DNA of 64,000 nt from Gerris lacustris (GCA_951217055.1 OX578284.1:14441687-14505686); one strand, 5' to 3'. Shown: positions 45,540 to 59,131, counted from the first letter of the stretch. The notes: generated by a model not told the origin, from the sequence alone. Numbers and translations: made by a program.

Positions 45540-46010
45540 GTAACGGAAGGGAGCGTAGTGAGAGACTGCGCAGCTGAATGTTCGGAGAAAAGTATGTATA
45601 TTAATCATAATAAATTAATCAATTTTTTTGACATTTTCATGTTTAGGCTGTGCTACATAACTCGAAAAGCGTTACGAAAAAACGTTACCCGGTGTAACAA
45701 GGAGTTAAAAGGTGAAAGAGGTGTGCACAGTCTGTCTCCAGCTGTTGGGCCTCCCTCCACCGCACGTCATAGGGCCGAAGAAAGTCGAAAAGATATATAC
45801 GTGTGACAGGGAGTTAAAAAAGTACAGGAGGTTGCCATCAACTCTCAGCCCTCTCAGCCTACTTCGCTTTTTAAGGCCGAAGGAAGTCGAATCTCACGCG
45901 GGAATCATTTAACCACCTTACACACCGCGAAGCGAACCTGGGGACATTTTATGTCGTTAGTTTACGCAGAGCGAAAACATGAAAATGTCTTACTGTCTTG
46001 CGGACTCGTA
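45540..46010 (+). repeat. GC-richer stretch with a diverged tandem duplication of about 105 bp
   Basis: GGAGTTAAAA recurs at 45701 and 45810, and GGCCGAAG.AAGTCGAA at 45773 and 45875. Overlapping open frames of 92 and 66 codons exist, but they do not resemble a protein family and follow the repeat. Confidence 0.5.
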
Positions 46011-48240
46011 TGCAAGAAGTACATTTCGTTTTGCTTTCAAGCTTACCGAAGATAACATAAGCGTTGTAATATTTCTGAATAACTAAAATTTTTTACGTCT
46101 TCTAATTCAACAGTCTCTAGAAGAAATCTGTTTCAGACATTAGAGAATATTTTTGGTCGTGTCTGTCAGTCTGTTATTCAACTATTTGGGCACTATAACC
46201 TTTCAAAAACACGTCAGATTTTGGTTATTTAAGAGTATGTCATATTAACCCTTTGCAAAAAAAAAAAAAAAAATGCATGGTGTGCATGCTCACACCAAGA
46301 ATTCTTTTTCTTTTTTTTTTTGCTTACCGAAGGTAACGGAAGCTAGGTTATCGTCCTGTAGAACAAAAATTATTTTTCTTTGATTTCAAAAATCAGTGAA
46401 ACATTTTTGGTCCCGTGTCTGTCTGTCGCTCAATTTTTGTGAACCAACATAATAATATCTTAAAAACTACAAGTACGATATTAATGAAATTTGTATGGTA
46501 GGTCCTAATTAGCCTATTGAGCTAATATCTCCGCTAATATCTCCTCTTATGTTGGTCCCATATAAGTTTCAACCTTCTGTAACCTTTTGCTCCTCTTCAA
46601 CATGCGCATAAATATACATTTATTTACACCCATATCTTCAAAAGTGCTCACCTGATTTTTATGGAACTTGAATGGTTTGTCGAAAGTATGGACCGCAGAT
46701 AGCATCAGATTAATCTCAACTTAAACTTTTTCTTAGTTGATACTTCAATTTATGCAAAGAATCAAAACCATTTTGACATGTTCAACGGGGGAAACAATTA
46801 AAAAAATAAGACAATATTGGCTTGTAAAAGCATAAAATCAATAAAGTACGTGATATGATGCGAGGACGCTATGTGCCTCACTAATTGGCAGTCTATTTTA
46901 TTAATACTTACATCAAGAGGAAACATGTCTAGACGATCTCTCTTTCAATTCCAATGTTTCCATAATAGGACGTGAGGAAGCTATACTGTAGCCTCACTGA
47001 TTAGCAGACTTTCATAGTTACTGATTTAGGATTGTTAGGATAAAATTACTTATTCAAAGTTCCTTGTGAGTGTTACAACAATTAATCTAACCTGTAAGAA
47101 ACAAAAGAAAGAAGTAAACAACAACAAAAGTCGTTAAAATTGTTTAAGGACCGACTATATTTAGGTAGTTTTCCAAGAATCTCCTTTAAAATCCCATTAA
47201 AACTTTAAACGAAATGGTTTGAAAATTTTCCATAGTGGGGAAGAAACTTAGTTTGTTGTGTTTTTTTTTTCTTTTAAATAAAGAGGAAAAAAAACCTTCC
47301 AATTTTCGCTTCGTTAAAAATCAGTATTGAAACTCTTCAGCGCGTTTTATATAACGATGATAACGACTGCCTGAAGAGAATATAGTCCGTTTCTAGGAGA
47401 GTAAAGAAGAAGGGTGTTCGGAGACAGTGGGACTCTGAACTTTATTCAGTAACGTATGCCCTTAAAGTTGAGAGAAGGACTTGTCAAACCCTCATAACTT
47501 TGCTCAAAACTAACTAGAAAGTTATGAGGACTACAAAACAAAAAGACAACTTTGTCATATAGTATAAAGTTTTTACACTTTCAAGTTTGTAAAGCCCCTC
47601 ACACGCTTTCCAAATCCCTTTTTAAATTTTATATGATACATGCAAATTTTAACAGATTTCTCGTCTATACTTTCAAACAAGAAATAATTGGTCTCTTGAA
47701 TAAGGAAAACAAAAACTTTTAAATATAAAATCAAAACTTAGTAACTTAAAAATTCCATGATATTTTTTGTAAGTACGGATGAGTCGTAATGGATTTAAAA
47801 AGTAAACTTGTACATTTTAATTGTTTATAACACTAGAATTGGTGTAAGAGGAAAAATGTTTACCGTAATGGATTCAAGTAAACTGTTTCTCCAAGTAAAA
47901 CAATTGGTTACATCAAGAATGAACCACAGGCATTCAATGTCTGTGACAAATTGAGTCCAGGGGTTTCGCAAACTAACAGATCTAGACAGTTGGTGTTACG
48001 TTCGTACAAAGGAGAATTCTGCAGATCTAGCATCAAGAGGTCAAGCAGCAGAGACCCTTTTTAACCCTTAAATACAAATGGTAATTGGATGACTGGTATT
48101 ACTAAACCTTCGTCGATTTGACAAACATATGCCGAAAATATATTTTTGGGTTGAAACTACATTTATATAAAGAGAAAACTATTAAGAACTCATTAGATAT
48201 AAAAACATTTGATGACAAATAACTTAGTAGGTACATCAGA
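46011..48240. other. Non-coding stretch with dispersed repeat fragments
   Basis: There is no supported gene. GCTTACCGAAGGTAACGGAA at 46322 resembles the start of family B at 54967. GATGCGAGGACGCTATGTGC (46857) and GACGTGAGGAAGCTATACTG (46974) are copies of small family I, also seen at 56060. Confidence 0.45.
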
Positions 48241-48261
48241 AGAATCTGAAATTGAGTAAAC

Positions 48262-48440
48262 ATTAATGCACCAGGTCCCATGCCCCAGGCCAAAAGCCCT
48301 AGGCCCTTTCCTAAGTGCTCCAGGCCCCAGATTATCGGCCATTGGTCTCTGGCCCTAGGCCAATTAACCTAGGCCAATGGGCCTAGGTCAATAGGCCCTG
48401 GGCCTATTGTCCCATACCCCAGGCCATTTTCCCAAGCTTT
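48262..48440 (+). repeat. Cryptic AGGCC-rich repeat
   Basis: About fifteen short GGCC-containing words (CCAGGCC, CCTAGGCC, GGGCCTAGG) lie within 180 bp of otherwise AT-rich DNA. Units have no fixed period and CCTAGG palindromes recur. Confidence 0.6.
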
Positions 48441-49437
48441 TGGCTCATTTGACGACCAATTAATTCCCTACGTTTATTACTAAACGTTAGTCGAATCGAC
48501 GAAGTAGCTTTGACGCGAATTTGCCAGAAACCGAGTGTATGCTCAAAAGGACTACTACCGCTACACTAGCAGGTGTGTTACTAACCAGTGCAAGCACTGC
48601 AGAAGGATGGGGTACCCATCACCATCGCATACGAGCGTAAAAGTTTAAGGATAAAACTGTGCTCGTCGATTCGACTACCATTAGCATTCCAGGGTTAAAG
48701 AGTGTTTGGCTTATATGTCCATCATTTCTCCTGAATGATTAAACATCCTGCAAAGGTCAAGATTCAGAGATTGTGCTTCTTGATGATGACCCAGAGGTTA
48801 AAATACGTAGTAAGCAAGCCTGTCATCTCTTCTGGGGAGGTATAGCTCATAGAAAAGTGCTAGGAGCTCAGGTGGTTATTCCGGAGGTAACCAACCTCCG
48901 GGCTAAGGTTAAAGGAAGTATTTTTAAAAATTGTATTTTAATTCCTGATGAGATAAGATAAGCAAAGACAGAAATTTTTAAATTTATCCAAAGGGAAGTT
49001 ATGGATAAGGAATTAAAACTATATATTACAAGAAATTATCCCTGTTCCATCAGGCCGCAAGTGTTGGGTACTAGGGGAGGGAATACTGTCTCGCACTTAC
49101 CGCTCGGTTCAAACACCTGGATCGTGGACAAGTAGGGGTTATGTCATAAAAGAAAAGATTGAGCACCCCCTTATATTTTTATTTAAAGGGTAAGATTAGG
49201 AGAACCCTGAAAAGAAAGAATATAGAGAAGAAGAAAAGGGTAATAAAAAATAAGTTTAAAAGAAAGAGTATAACAAATGCGCTCTGTCCAATTTTGAAAC
49301 CGTCCAAGAATGAAAACATGTTGTTAAGAGTTAGTTGGTGGGCGTTTGAACATAAAAAATGTTCTCTTACTATATACACAATACTTGCGTTACTTTTGGT
49401 AAGCTATGAAGCAATAAATTAATTAACTTAGATATTA

Positions 49438-49705
49438 ACTTGGTGCGTAGGCTTCCGCGGGTAGACTCGTAATAAACAGCTTGAAGTCCTTGGTTTCGCT
49501 TCCACTACTGGAAGCATCTTCAGGGGTGTGATGCATCGTGATGTTTACTTGAAGCAACAACAAGTTATACTGACGACTGGAGTGAAGGACGGCGTATTTA
49601 TAGTTGCTTTCTGGAAGATGCTTCCAGTAGTGGAAGCGAAACGTCGGACTTCTTCCCCTTCGTGACGCGGATTTCACCGGAAAACCAAGCTGTTTATAAC
49701 TTAGA
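49438..49705. mobile_element. Foldback element with hammerhead-like hairpins (family G)
   Basis: CGCTTCCACTACTGGAAGCA (49498) is inverted as TGCTTCCAGTAGTGGAAGCG (49619), each with GAAAC or GTTTC next to it. Outer sequences TAATAAACAGCTTG (49471) and CAAGCTGTTTATAA (49686) are also inverted. The left flank matches 28490-28620. An intact relative would probably be a Penelope-like element, but this is an inference. Confidence 0.55.
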
Positions 49706-50334
49706 TATTTTTGGATTTAAAATCACTCTTATCATTTTCATATAAGAAATTTTTGTTCGAGATTGTTGTTCCGATTTTTCATCAGCAAAAAGGTATTATT
49801 TAAGTATTTTATCAAGTTGTACATTTAATAAATGAACTCTAGTTTTATTGTAATGCTCCGAATCTAAATTTTACCAGAGTTGTTTAACAGTCTTTAAAAG
49901 TTCTGAAAAAATTAATTGTCTGCTAGGAAAAAACAAACAGAACGGTTTGCTTTTAGGCCCTTGCCTAAAGAAATAGAATAAAATTTCGACTTCTATTAGC
50001 CAAGCTGATTACCGGAGCTGCTTTTATTTCCTTTTCCACCCTTAATTAAAAATATCGATTAATTATTCAATTAAAACAAACCCCTGACTTCTTGCTTCTC
50101 CAAACTTGGTTGCAGGAAAGCGATCCCGAATAATTAAGATTTATTAGCCCATAAAAATTAATTAAAACAAGGCCTATTAATGAAAATGAGCTCCATGATA
50201 AAATTCACAAAAGCAAATTTAACTTCCTTTTTTTAACGCCCTTTTGAGGTGCCTTTGAATATTAAATAAAAACATCTTATTTGATCATTGTAAATTGTAA
50301 GGGCAAATACATATCTAACGATATGCAAAAATCT

Positions 50335-50592
50335 TGGCACTTCTTTAGACTGTTACCCCTTAAAAAAGGGGGAGTAACAATCTAAAGAAGGTGTACGAAA
50401 TGTTCTTCTTTAGGCTGTTACTCCCCTTATAAAAATAGAAGTATGTTATTTCTTTATCTTAAAGTACATTGGACTAAACTTCTCTTTGTCTTAATATTTA
50501 TTTAGGCAAAGAAATTTATAAATAATTAAATTCAATACATATATATTCCATAACAAATAATGGGATTAACAATCTAAGGAAGTATAAAACAT
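50335..50592. mobile_element. MITE family L, copy 2
   Basis: Ends: CACTTCTTTAGACTGTTACC and TTAACAATCTAAGGAAGT. Inside, as in copy 1, a 60-bp sub-unit has the same ends (GGGGGAGTAACAATCTAAAG, GTTCTTCTTTAGGCTGTTAC). Confidence 0.75.
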
Positions 50593-50884
50593 CTTTAAAT
50601 AACATTAAATCCTATATATAACATATTAAAAGAGATTGTCTAAATACTTTCAGTGACATACATTGTTTGATGTTCTTGTGATTAAGTCTTTTATTAATTA
50701 ATTAATAAAAATTAATATTGGATTAAATAACACTGTTCTGCCAAAATTTAACAAACTTTCTTGCCCCAATAATTTCTCCTATACGTACTACAGTTGTCCC
50801 GGAAAATGCACCTAAAGTTCGGAAAAATTGTGTTTTTGGGTGTTTTCGACCCAATTTTTCGTCCATTTTTTTTTTTTTTTTTTT

Positions 50885-51590
50885 TTTGGAACGAAGTTCC
50901 TTATGGCACGTTCTGGAGCCCGGGAGTGAATTCGAAAAAAACGACCAAAATCGCCGTCACAAAATAACCGTCACAAAATCACCGTCACAAAATCACCGTC
51001 ACGCAAAATCAGTCACGAAATCTACCGATAGCGATAACTGGAGTAAAAGTTTACCGACTTAGTTGAAATTTGGTACACATGTTCATTTTACCAATGTCCG
51101 GGACAAGTTCGTTGGACAACGTTATATGCCCAAGCGTTCACGCGCAACGCTCGCGTAAACGTAAGCTTCGAATTTAAAATAGGAATTTTTGGACGGGAAA
51201 AAATTCTAACATCATCTATTTAATGAGACAAACAACTTTTATAAATAATTTTTTTTAGTAAAACGAACATCGACACTACTATGAAGTGATAAAGATCGCT
51301 AAATTTATTAAAGCGGACCAAACCGATTAAAATAAAGAAAACCATTTTTTTACCGATATCTTACGTTCTAACGTAAAGATTTAAATGAAACTTTGTATAC
51401 ATCACCTACAGTACAATTGAAACAAGCATGTAACATTTCAACCTGATACAAGCAGAAGTTTTTGTGAGTTAATGACTTATATTTTTTATTTTAATATTTA
51501 ATTGGATTAATATGCCGACGGGGCCTGGGAGGACAGTTCTTTTTCGTTCTACAACCATCTGCTTTAACTATAAACTTATCATTAACTTTT
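50885..51590 (+). repeat. Dispersed repeat family B, long copy
   Basis: The order is GGAACGAAGTTCCTTATGGC, CACCGTCACAAAATCACCG repeats, ATGCCCAAGCGTTCACGCGC, TTATTAAAGCGGACCAAACC, TTTCAACCTGATACAAGCAG. It is the most complete copy in the window along with 61240-62110. No protein is encoded. Confidence 0.7.
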
Positions 51591-51939
51591 TTCATATTGT
51601 ACGTAAAGGAGATATTTTGATTTCAAATTTGGATTCAGCACACAAAAAATACTTTAGAAAAGGACATTTTCATTCTGATGCTTTTTTTCCAGATCAGTTT
51701 AATTGGTTGTTTCAACTGAGATTTTGTGGTACCACTTCATTATGACTACACTTTTATGACTAGAGAAGTTAAAAAAAACACAACATATTGTCACAATTCT
51801 ATATAATTAAACAGACGCGTTTCGACATATAACCATCTTCTGTGTGTGTGTTAACTTAGCAAGAGTGAATTCTGTACTAAGCTAACTATTTTACAAATAT
51901 TTTTATGGCAGTCTAATAGTACAAGGGGGGGGGGGGGTA

Positions 51940-52497
51940 GACTAGGGCTGTGTGGATATATAGGATTAGAATGTCTACCTATTTAAGACTAGGGCTGTGG
52001 ATATATAGGATTAGAATGTCTACCTATTTAAGACTAGGGCTGTGGATATATAGGATTAGAATGTCTACCTATTTAAGACTAGGGCTGTGTGGATATATAG
52101 GATTAGAATGTCTACCTATTTAAGACTAGGGCTGTGTGGATATATAGGATTAGAATGTCTACCTATTTAAGACTCGGGCTGTGTGGATATATAGGATTAG
52201 AATGTCTACCTATTTAAGACTAGGGCTGTGTGGATATATAGGATTAGAATGTCTACCTATTTAAGACTAGGGCTGTGTGGATATATAGGATTAGAATGTC
52301 TACCTATTTAAGACTCAGGGTGTGTGGATATATAGGATTAGAATGTCTACCTATTTAAGACTAGGGCTGTGTGGATATATAGGATTAGAATGTCTACCTA
52401 TTTTACACTCGGGCTGTGTGGATATATAGGATTAGAATGTCTACCTATTTAAGACTAGGGCTGTGTGGATATATAGGATTAGAATGTCTACCTATTT
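51940..52497 (+). repeat. 47-bp tandem array, 12 copies
   Basis: The unit is AAGACTAGGGCTGTGTGGAT followed by ATATAGGATTAGAATGTCT and ACCTATTT. Two early units lack TG (45 bp). Others differ by single bases (CTCGGGC, CTCAGGG). A poly-G run lies just before the array. Confidence 0.95.
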
Positions 52498-53527
<1,030 letters not shown>

Positions 53528-54198
53528 ACAAGTATGGTGCGCTTCACGTACGTACGTAGGGCGATAATCGCCGATTTCTGGACATTAAAGTTAAAATTAT
53601 CAAGTGTAATATAATTACACTAATTTTAATAGTAATATTATTTTTCTACTCTTCAACACCTTTAAATTGATGTATAACATTTTATGGTAACTAAAACAAT
53701 GTTTTCTCACCCACCCTATTGGCCGCCATCTTGAAAATTTTAATAATTGCATATTCTTTTTCTACACTTCGTGACCTTTAAGTTGATATATTATAACATG
53801 TCATAGTTACTAAAAACTTTTTTTTTTGTCGCCCGCCATATTGCCCGCCATCTTAAAAATATTTCGTGTGAAATTTTAATAGTTGCATATTCTTTTTCTT
53901 CATTTCAAGACCTTTAAATTGATATATAACATGTCATGGTGACTAAAAACTTTTTTTTAGTCGCCCGCCATATTGAAAATATTAAGTGTTAAAAATCCAA
54001 AATGTGTCCAGTTGTCTTAAATGCCGAGATGCACCTTGTGCCGAATTTCATGTTCCTAGCTAAGTAGTTTATGAATTGAAACAAGCAACGGACAGACACC
54101 AACGGACAGACAGACAGACAGACATATAGACAGACAGAGCCGTTATATAAGGTTTCATTTTGTACTTTGTACATAAACCTAAAAAAAAAAAAAAAAAA
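53528..54198 (-). repeat. Dispersed repeat family J, long copy with poly(A)
   Basis: This is the inverse of 43735-44110. The inner part (CCTTTAAATTGAT, CATGTCATGG.GACTAAAAAC, CGCCCGCCATATTG, GCCATCTTGAAAAT) occurs three times with a spacing of about 120 bp. CAGACAGAGCCGTTATATAA is at the right end. Confidence 0.7.
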
Positions 54199-54717
54199 TT
54201 AAAATTAAATGGCTAACTGAATAATAACATTTTTAAAGTCCAAAAACGTAAACAAAATAAATTAAAAGAAAAAAAATTTTAAATAGGACGTAAAGTGCAA
54301 ATAATGTTATTTCTTGCCGAGGTCGCGAGTACAAAATTGTCGTACTGTGAAAAGACGTGATACCTCAATCTGTCACTGTTGTTGTATCACCTTTTTTACT
54401 TTATTTTTTAATTTATTTGTGTTTATCTCTAAAATACGAGAAATCAAAAACATAAATATGTATAACCTGATTAGACGTAACCTACCTCTTTTCTGTAGGT
54501 CTTGTTTAAACTCAGTGAATGAAGTAGTCATATGACATTTTAAAATGACGATAAAAATTAAAGTATCACGGAAATCAAACGTACGTCTTATTTAAACTCT
54601 AATAATTTTTAAAAAAAAACTGTTAACCTGTCGAGTCATTCAGTTAAAAAATAAAACTGCAACTTGTTACAAAACAGGCAACACTGATTTTTTAATGAAT
54701 AAATAACTTGGCTCTGC

Positions 54718-54760
54718 TGTTACTTTCCACCGCGATGTGGTGGAAAGTAACAGCAAAAGT
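54718..54760. repeat. Perfect hairpin palindrome
   Basis: GCTGTTACTTTCCACC and GGTGGAAAGTAACAGC pair around GCGATGT. It resembles the hairpins in family C in layout but not in sequence. Confidence 0.8.
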
Positions 54761-54964
54761 GGATTTAATGCTCAAAAACATTTCCATAATATAATTTTTT
54801 CCATGAAATGTAAGAAATTAGTATTTTTGTACCAAATGTATGTCACATAATAGTGTCAAATATACAATATTAGCTTTACTATTAGATTACTATAAATAAT
54901 CAGTAAAGTGTTGTCTACCTTAAGATCTGCATTTGGATCATTAGATTCTATCTATATTGGTTCC

Positions 54965-55430
54965 GAGCTTACCGAAGGTAACGGAAGCATTGTGTTCACT
55001 TTTGAGAACGAAAAAGTTTTATGTTTCCAATTTTAAAAATTCCAAGATAGAAATCCGTTTCAGACATCAGGGAACATTTTTGGTTCCGTGTCTGTCTGTC
55101 TGTCGGTCTGTGTGTCCGCGAATCCGGATACGTGCGACGATAACTTGAGTAAATGTCAACCGATTTTGATGAAATTTGGTATACATGTTCATTTTACCAA
55201 TGCCCATGACGAGTTCGTTGGACAACGTTATCCGTCTAAGCGTTCACGCGCAACGCTTGCGTAAACGTGAACTTCAAATTTAAAATTTGTGATTTAGGTC
55301 TGGAAACAAATCAAACTTCATCTATTCAATGAGGCAAACATTTTTTTTTCAAATACAATTTTTTAGTAAAACCAACAGCGACACCGCTATAAAGTGTTAA
55401 ATATCGCTAAAAACTATTAATAGTTTTTAT
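54965..55430 (+). repeat. Dispersed repeat family B, copy
   Basis: TTACCGAAGGTAACGGAAGC, GTGTCTGTCTGTCTGTC, GATGAAATTTGGTATACATG, CGTTCACGCGCAACGCTTGC and the right part TTTTTTAGTAAAACCAACAG match the other copies. Confidence 0.65.
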
Positions 55431-55532
55431 CTACGATTGATACGAAATATAAACATTATATCTCTGTTTAGATGCGTAGAAAGTGATTATTTACGTACTT
55501 GTATTCATTGCGCATGCGTGTCTCATAGTTCT

Positions 55533-55588
55533 GAAGAATTCCTCTTCTTTACCACGCTAGTGCGGTAAAGAAGAGGAATTCTTCAGCT
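55533..55588. repeat. Near-perfect hairpin palindrome
   Basis: CTGAAGAATTCCTCTTCTTT and AAAGAAGAGGAATTCTTCAG pair around a 16-base centre that is itself largely complementary. Confidence 0.8.
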
Positions 55589-55684
55589 TTACGCACGATT
55601 AGCGAGTTTGTTTACATTTAACAAGACTAATTTGCTGTTTGTTTAATCAAAGTAACTTTTATATCGAGTTTTTTGTGAAAATCA

Positions 55685-55843
55685 ATGAGTGATTTAAATG
55701 ATTATGACGAATGTGAGGAGAATAATACGCCTCCCGAAATAATTCGGCACAAAATACAACTAATGAATAAATGTTATCTTTATCAAAAGAGAAATACGAA
55801 CTTGTATACGGGAAGTTTATTTTTTTCTGTATTTATTATTTAA
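55685..55843 (+). pseudogene. N-terminal fragment of a family C element protein, frameshifted
   Basis: MSDLNDYDECEENNTPPEII starts like the copy at 43222. A small deletion after this point shifts the frame (RHKIQLMNKC...), and the frame then runs to a stop at 55841. The shared start therefore covers about 20 residues. Confidence 0.45.
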
Positions 55844-55861
55844 ATATAACAATCGTAGATA

Positions 55862-56000
55862 AAGTACGGTACGCAACTCGTGCGAAAACGGCATTTTGCA
55901 TTGCTCGTGTGGTTTTACCACCCTCGCTGTCGCTCGGGTGCAAACTCCTCACTCGCATGCAAAATGCTACTTTCTGCACTCGACGCGTAATGTACTATTA
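55862..56000 (+). repeat. Repeat family D, copy 3
   Basis: ACGGTACGCAACTCGTGCGA to GACGCGTAATGTACTATTA, directly after family C. Confidence 0.65.
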
Positions 56001-56419
56001 CATAATAAACAATATACCAATTAAGTAATATAACGTTAATGTTAATATAGCAATAAAGTACATGATAGTATGCGAGGAAGCTATGTGCCACACTAATTAG
56101 CAGTCTATTTTTCATAGTGATAGTTTATTTTCAGTTTTGTACTTTTCCCAGCCTTTTATTGTGTGCTATCAGTTTTTTGTTTTTTTACTCTTGTCAATTC
56201 ATCTGGAATGGTTTCATAAGATAATAGCTAGTATACTGGGTCGTGAAAGCTTTAGTTTGACTAGACTGAGGATTTTGTATGATTTATACATGTGTATATT
56301 TGTGTTCGATTATATTGGTTGAATATATTTTTCCCTGCCCTTTTATCTTGTATTTTATGTTTAAGGGATTTGTTTACTTACAGCATAAGCTACTGAAGTA
56401 GAAAAAAACATTAGTTAAA

Positions 56420-56549
56420 CACGTCTCAAATACGTTATATTCTAAAACGTCTCAAATACGTTATATTCTAAAACGTCTCAAATACGTTATATTCTAAAAC
56501 GTCTCAAATACGTTATATTCTAAAACGTCTCAAATACGTTATATTCTAT
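56420..56549 (+). repeat. 26-bp tandem array, 5 copies
   Basis: The unit ACGTCTCAAATACGTTATAT plus TCTAAA is repeated five times without a visible difference. Confidence 0.95.
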
Positions 56550-56815
56550 TTTAATTTAAATCAAATTATAATTATTATTAACTACGGGAAACAGACAGTG
56601 AAAAATACACTCCAGCGCCGGGATTTGAACCACGGGCCTCTATATTTCCAGTATAGTATATTTTTTCCAGTATATTATATTTCCACTATACTGGAAATAT
56701 AGAGGCCCGTGGTTCAAATCCCGGTGCTGGAGTGTATTTTTCACTGTCTGTTTCCCGTAGTTAATAATAATTATAATTTGATTTAAATTAAAATTTAACT
56801 TTCCGTAGTATGAAA
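56550..56815. mobile_element. tRNA-like foldback element, copy 3 (double arm)
   Basis: Arms of about 105 bp are inverted: left 56551-56655, right 56681-56790. Each reads outward-in TAATTTAAATCAAATTATAA, AACTACGGGAAACAGACAG, CACTCCAGCGCCGGGATTTG, and then the tRNA-like anticodon region. After the right arm comes the asymmetric tail CTTTCCGTAGTATGAAAACT. On the plus strand the right arm reads GGTTCAAATCCCGG, a B-box-like motif. Confidence 0.75.
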
Positions 56816-57055
56816 ACTACCAAAAACTTAAAAATTGGAGTTATATTCTATTTCTCTTTATGTAAGATAAGTCATAATGCGTCAAATGCATTTTAGAAAA
56901 ATTGACTGGACAAAAGCTACCAATCATATATTAAATCATATTTTTCTATTAATTTATGCTTACAAAAATGTTTTTTCAATTAGAGTGGAACATAGATTCC
57001 TCACGTAACATACATGACTAATGGTACCTTCACATAAATACACAATAAACGATAT

Positions 57056-58134
57056 ACAGGGTGGGCAAAAAAAACGCACTTTTTTTAACACTTATTTATT
57101 TATTTATTTATTTATTAAACAATTTTTAAAGAGTCCTCAAACACTTAAAGCCACAAGTGAGGCACTCTAATACATAAAAAAAAAAATATACCATAATTAT
57201 GTCTAACAAAAGTAACAAAAAAATAAACACCAGCTAATAAGGTGAGAGGTAACGAGATTAAAGTGAAATAACATGATAGATAAAAAACAAATAAGTAACA
57301 ATTAAATATTTAAAATACCTTCTTATTTCTTTAATATTTAAAATACCTTAATATATAACTTATAGCTCAGCTTCTGTAATAGATAGAGATATAGGGTTTA
57401 AGGGGTCTGTAAACTACATTCTTCTACTTTAAATATCATATCTATAACTTAACTAACTATTGGATGAAAGCCATGCAATGACGGTTTGAATTTGGGTCTT
57501 AAAAAAAGTTGTTGTCCAGGTAGTAATCGTTGTCTGCTACTATAGTTTTGATAGAATAATAAATGATCATATTATGGTGGAGGGGGGAGGTTCTTTGTAG
57601 GTATTCATTGTATAACAAACATTGAAGATGTGTTAGCCACAATCTTGCCTGAAATTGAAGATCAAATACCACTCGTCTGGCTAAATGAAGTCTGGGCAAT
57701 TCTCTTGCAAGTATTGAATTGTTTGTAAGGAGCAATGGGACGGGGAAACATCTTGCATAAACGTGTATTTGGCATTTGATCTTCAATTCCAGGTAAAATT
57801 GTGGTTAACACATCTTTAATGTTTGTTATAACACTGAGGGACTTCTCCCACTTACCTGAAAAGAACCCCCCCTCCACCATGTGGTTATTTATTCTATCAA
57901 AACTATAATACCAGACAACGATAACTACCCGGTCAACGGAATTTTTTTATGACCCTAATTCAAACCGTCATTACATGGCTTTCCACCCAAATATTTTGTT
58001 AAGTTATAGATATGAAATTTAAAGTAGAAGAAAGTAGTTTTCAGACCTCATATCTCTATCCAGTACAGAAGCTGAGCTATAAGTGTTCAAAAGAGTGCGG
58101 TTTTTAATTTTTTTTTTTTTTTTTCCCACCCTGT
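57056..58134. mobile_element. Foldback DNA element with TA-flanked CAGGGTGGG ends
   Basis: The ends are CAGGGTGGGCAAAAA and its complement, each flanked by TATA or ATA, which fits a TA target. Inside, two arms of about 360 bp (57358-57720 and 57725-58083) are inverted with good identity: AGCTCAGCTTCTGTA against TACAGAAGCTGAGCT, and CAATTCTCTTGCAAG near the centre. The overlapping 95- and 72-codon frames are by-products. It is non-autonomous and the element type is inferred from ends only. Confidence 0.75.
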
Positions 58135-58399
58135 ATATCGATGGTGTTGCGCCAAGAGGGCCAATCTGCATTTTGTATTTGAATTCTGAAACTTGAAAAG
58201 CTATAGTGACAAATTAATATTTGAATGCCTTATTTATATTTTTATTCATTTAAAATATATTTGGCTACCTAATTAATAAGTAAAAATAATCAAATTTATT
58301 TTATTAATTATAAATTAAAATCAAATGTGATATTAGCTGCAGATTGGCCCTTGTGGATTTATTCAGATTGGCCCTTTTGGCGCAACACCATCGATATAT
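58134..58399. mobile_element. MITE with 20-bp terminal inverted repeats
   Basis: TATCGATGGTGTTGCGCCAA and its complement form the ends. The subterminal AGGGCCAATCTGCA is also inverted and occurs twice on the right. The element directly abuts the foldback element on its left. Confidence 0.75.
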
Positions 58400-58880
58400 T
58401 TATATACAGAATATTTCAAAATATAAGGGTGCTAAAACAATAGGTGCGGAGAAGATGCAATGAAAGTAGTTTATATTTATTATGGGACATTTCTTTGGAC
58501 AAATCCTTGTGTACTACAAGTATATATATTTAATTAAAATCGGTCGTCTAGTTCATAAAGCTTTCCCACGTCCTATCCTTATATCTGAATGAATGGCCTG
58601 GGCATTCATTTATAGAGGTCACCAATAATAAAAACTATTATGATATAAAGAATGTCCTCAAAATATTATAATTTATATGGACTACCTTCTGCATACCATC
58701 TAAATTTATATGAACGTACGTGAACATGATTATATATCTCTAAAATATGTTGTTTTTTAAACAAATTTTAAATTTAGAGTAAAAAAAGAGTTATTCACTA
58801 TGCTTCTGTTACCATCAGTAAGCTCGGGAACTAATTTTAGCAATTCTTCCACCGATTTGATCTCATTTATAAATAAAGTG

Positions 58881-59131
<251 letters not shown>

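Larger units (their letters stand above)
55431..55861 (+). mobile_element. Inverted-repeat element family C, copy 3 (complete ends)
   Basis: The ends TATCTACGATTG and CAATCGTAGATA are exact inverted repeats. The 430-bp element includes the hairpin at 55533-55588 and the protein start at 55685. It defines the family limits used for the other copies. Confidence 0.75.

Noticed and set aside
45528..45912. Two overlapping frames (92 and 66 codons) in a GC-richer patch
   Set aside because: Neither resembles a known family, both follow a diverged tandem duplication, and no splice or expression support can be seen.
51940..52497. A CRISPR-like array, because of regular 47-bp spacing
   Set aside because: The whole unit is repeated with no variable spacers, there are no cas genes, and the sequence is animal nuclear DNA.
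57499..57880. Frames of 95 and 72 codons
   Set aside because: They lie across the centre of a foldback element and are complementary to each other.
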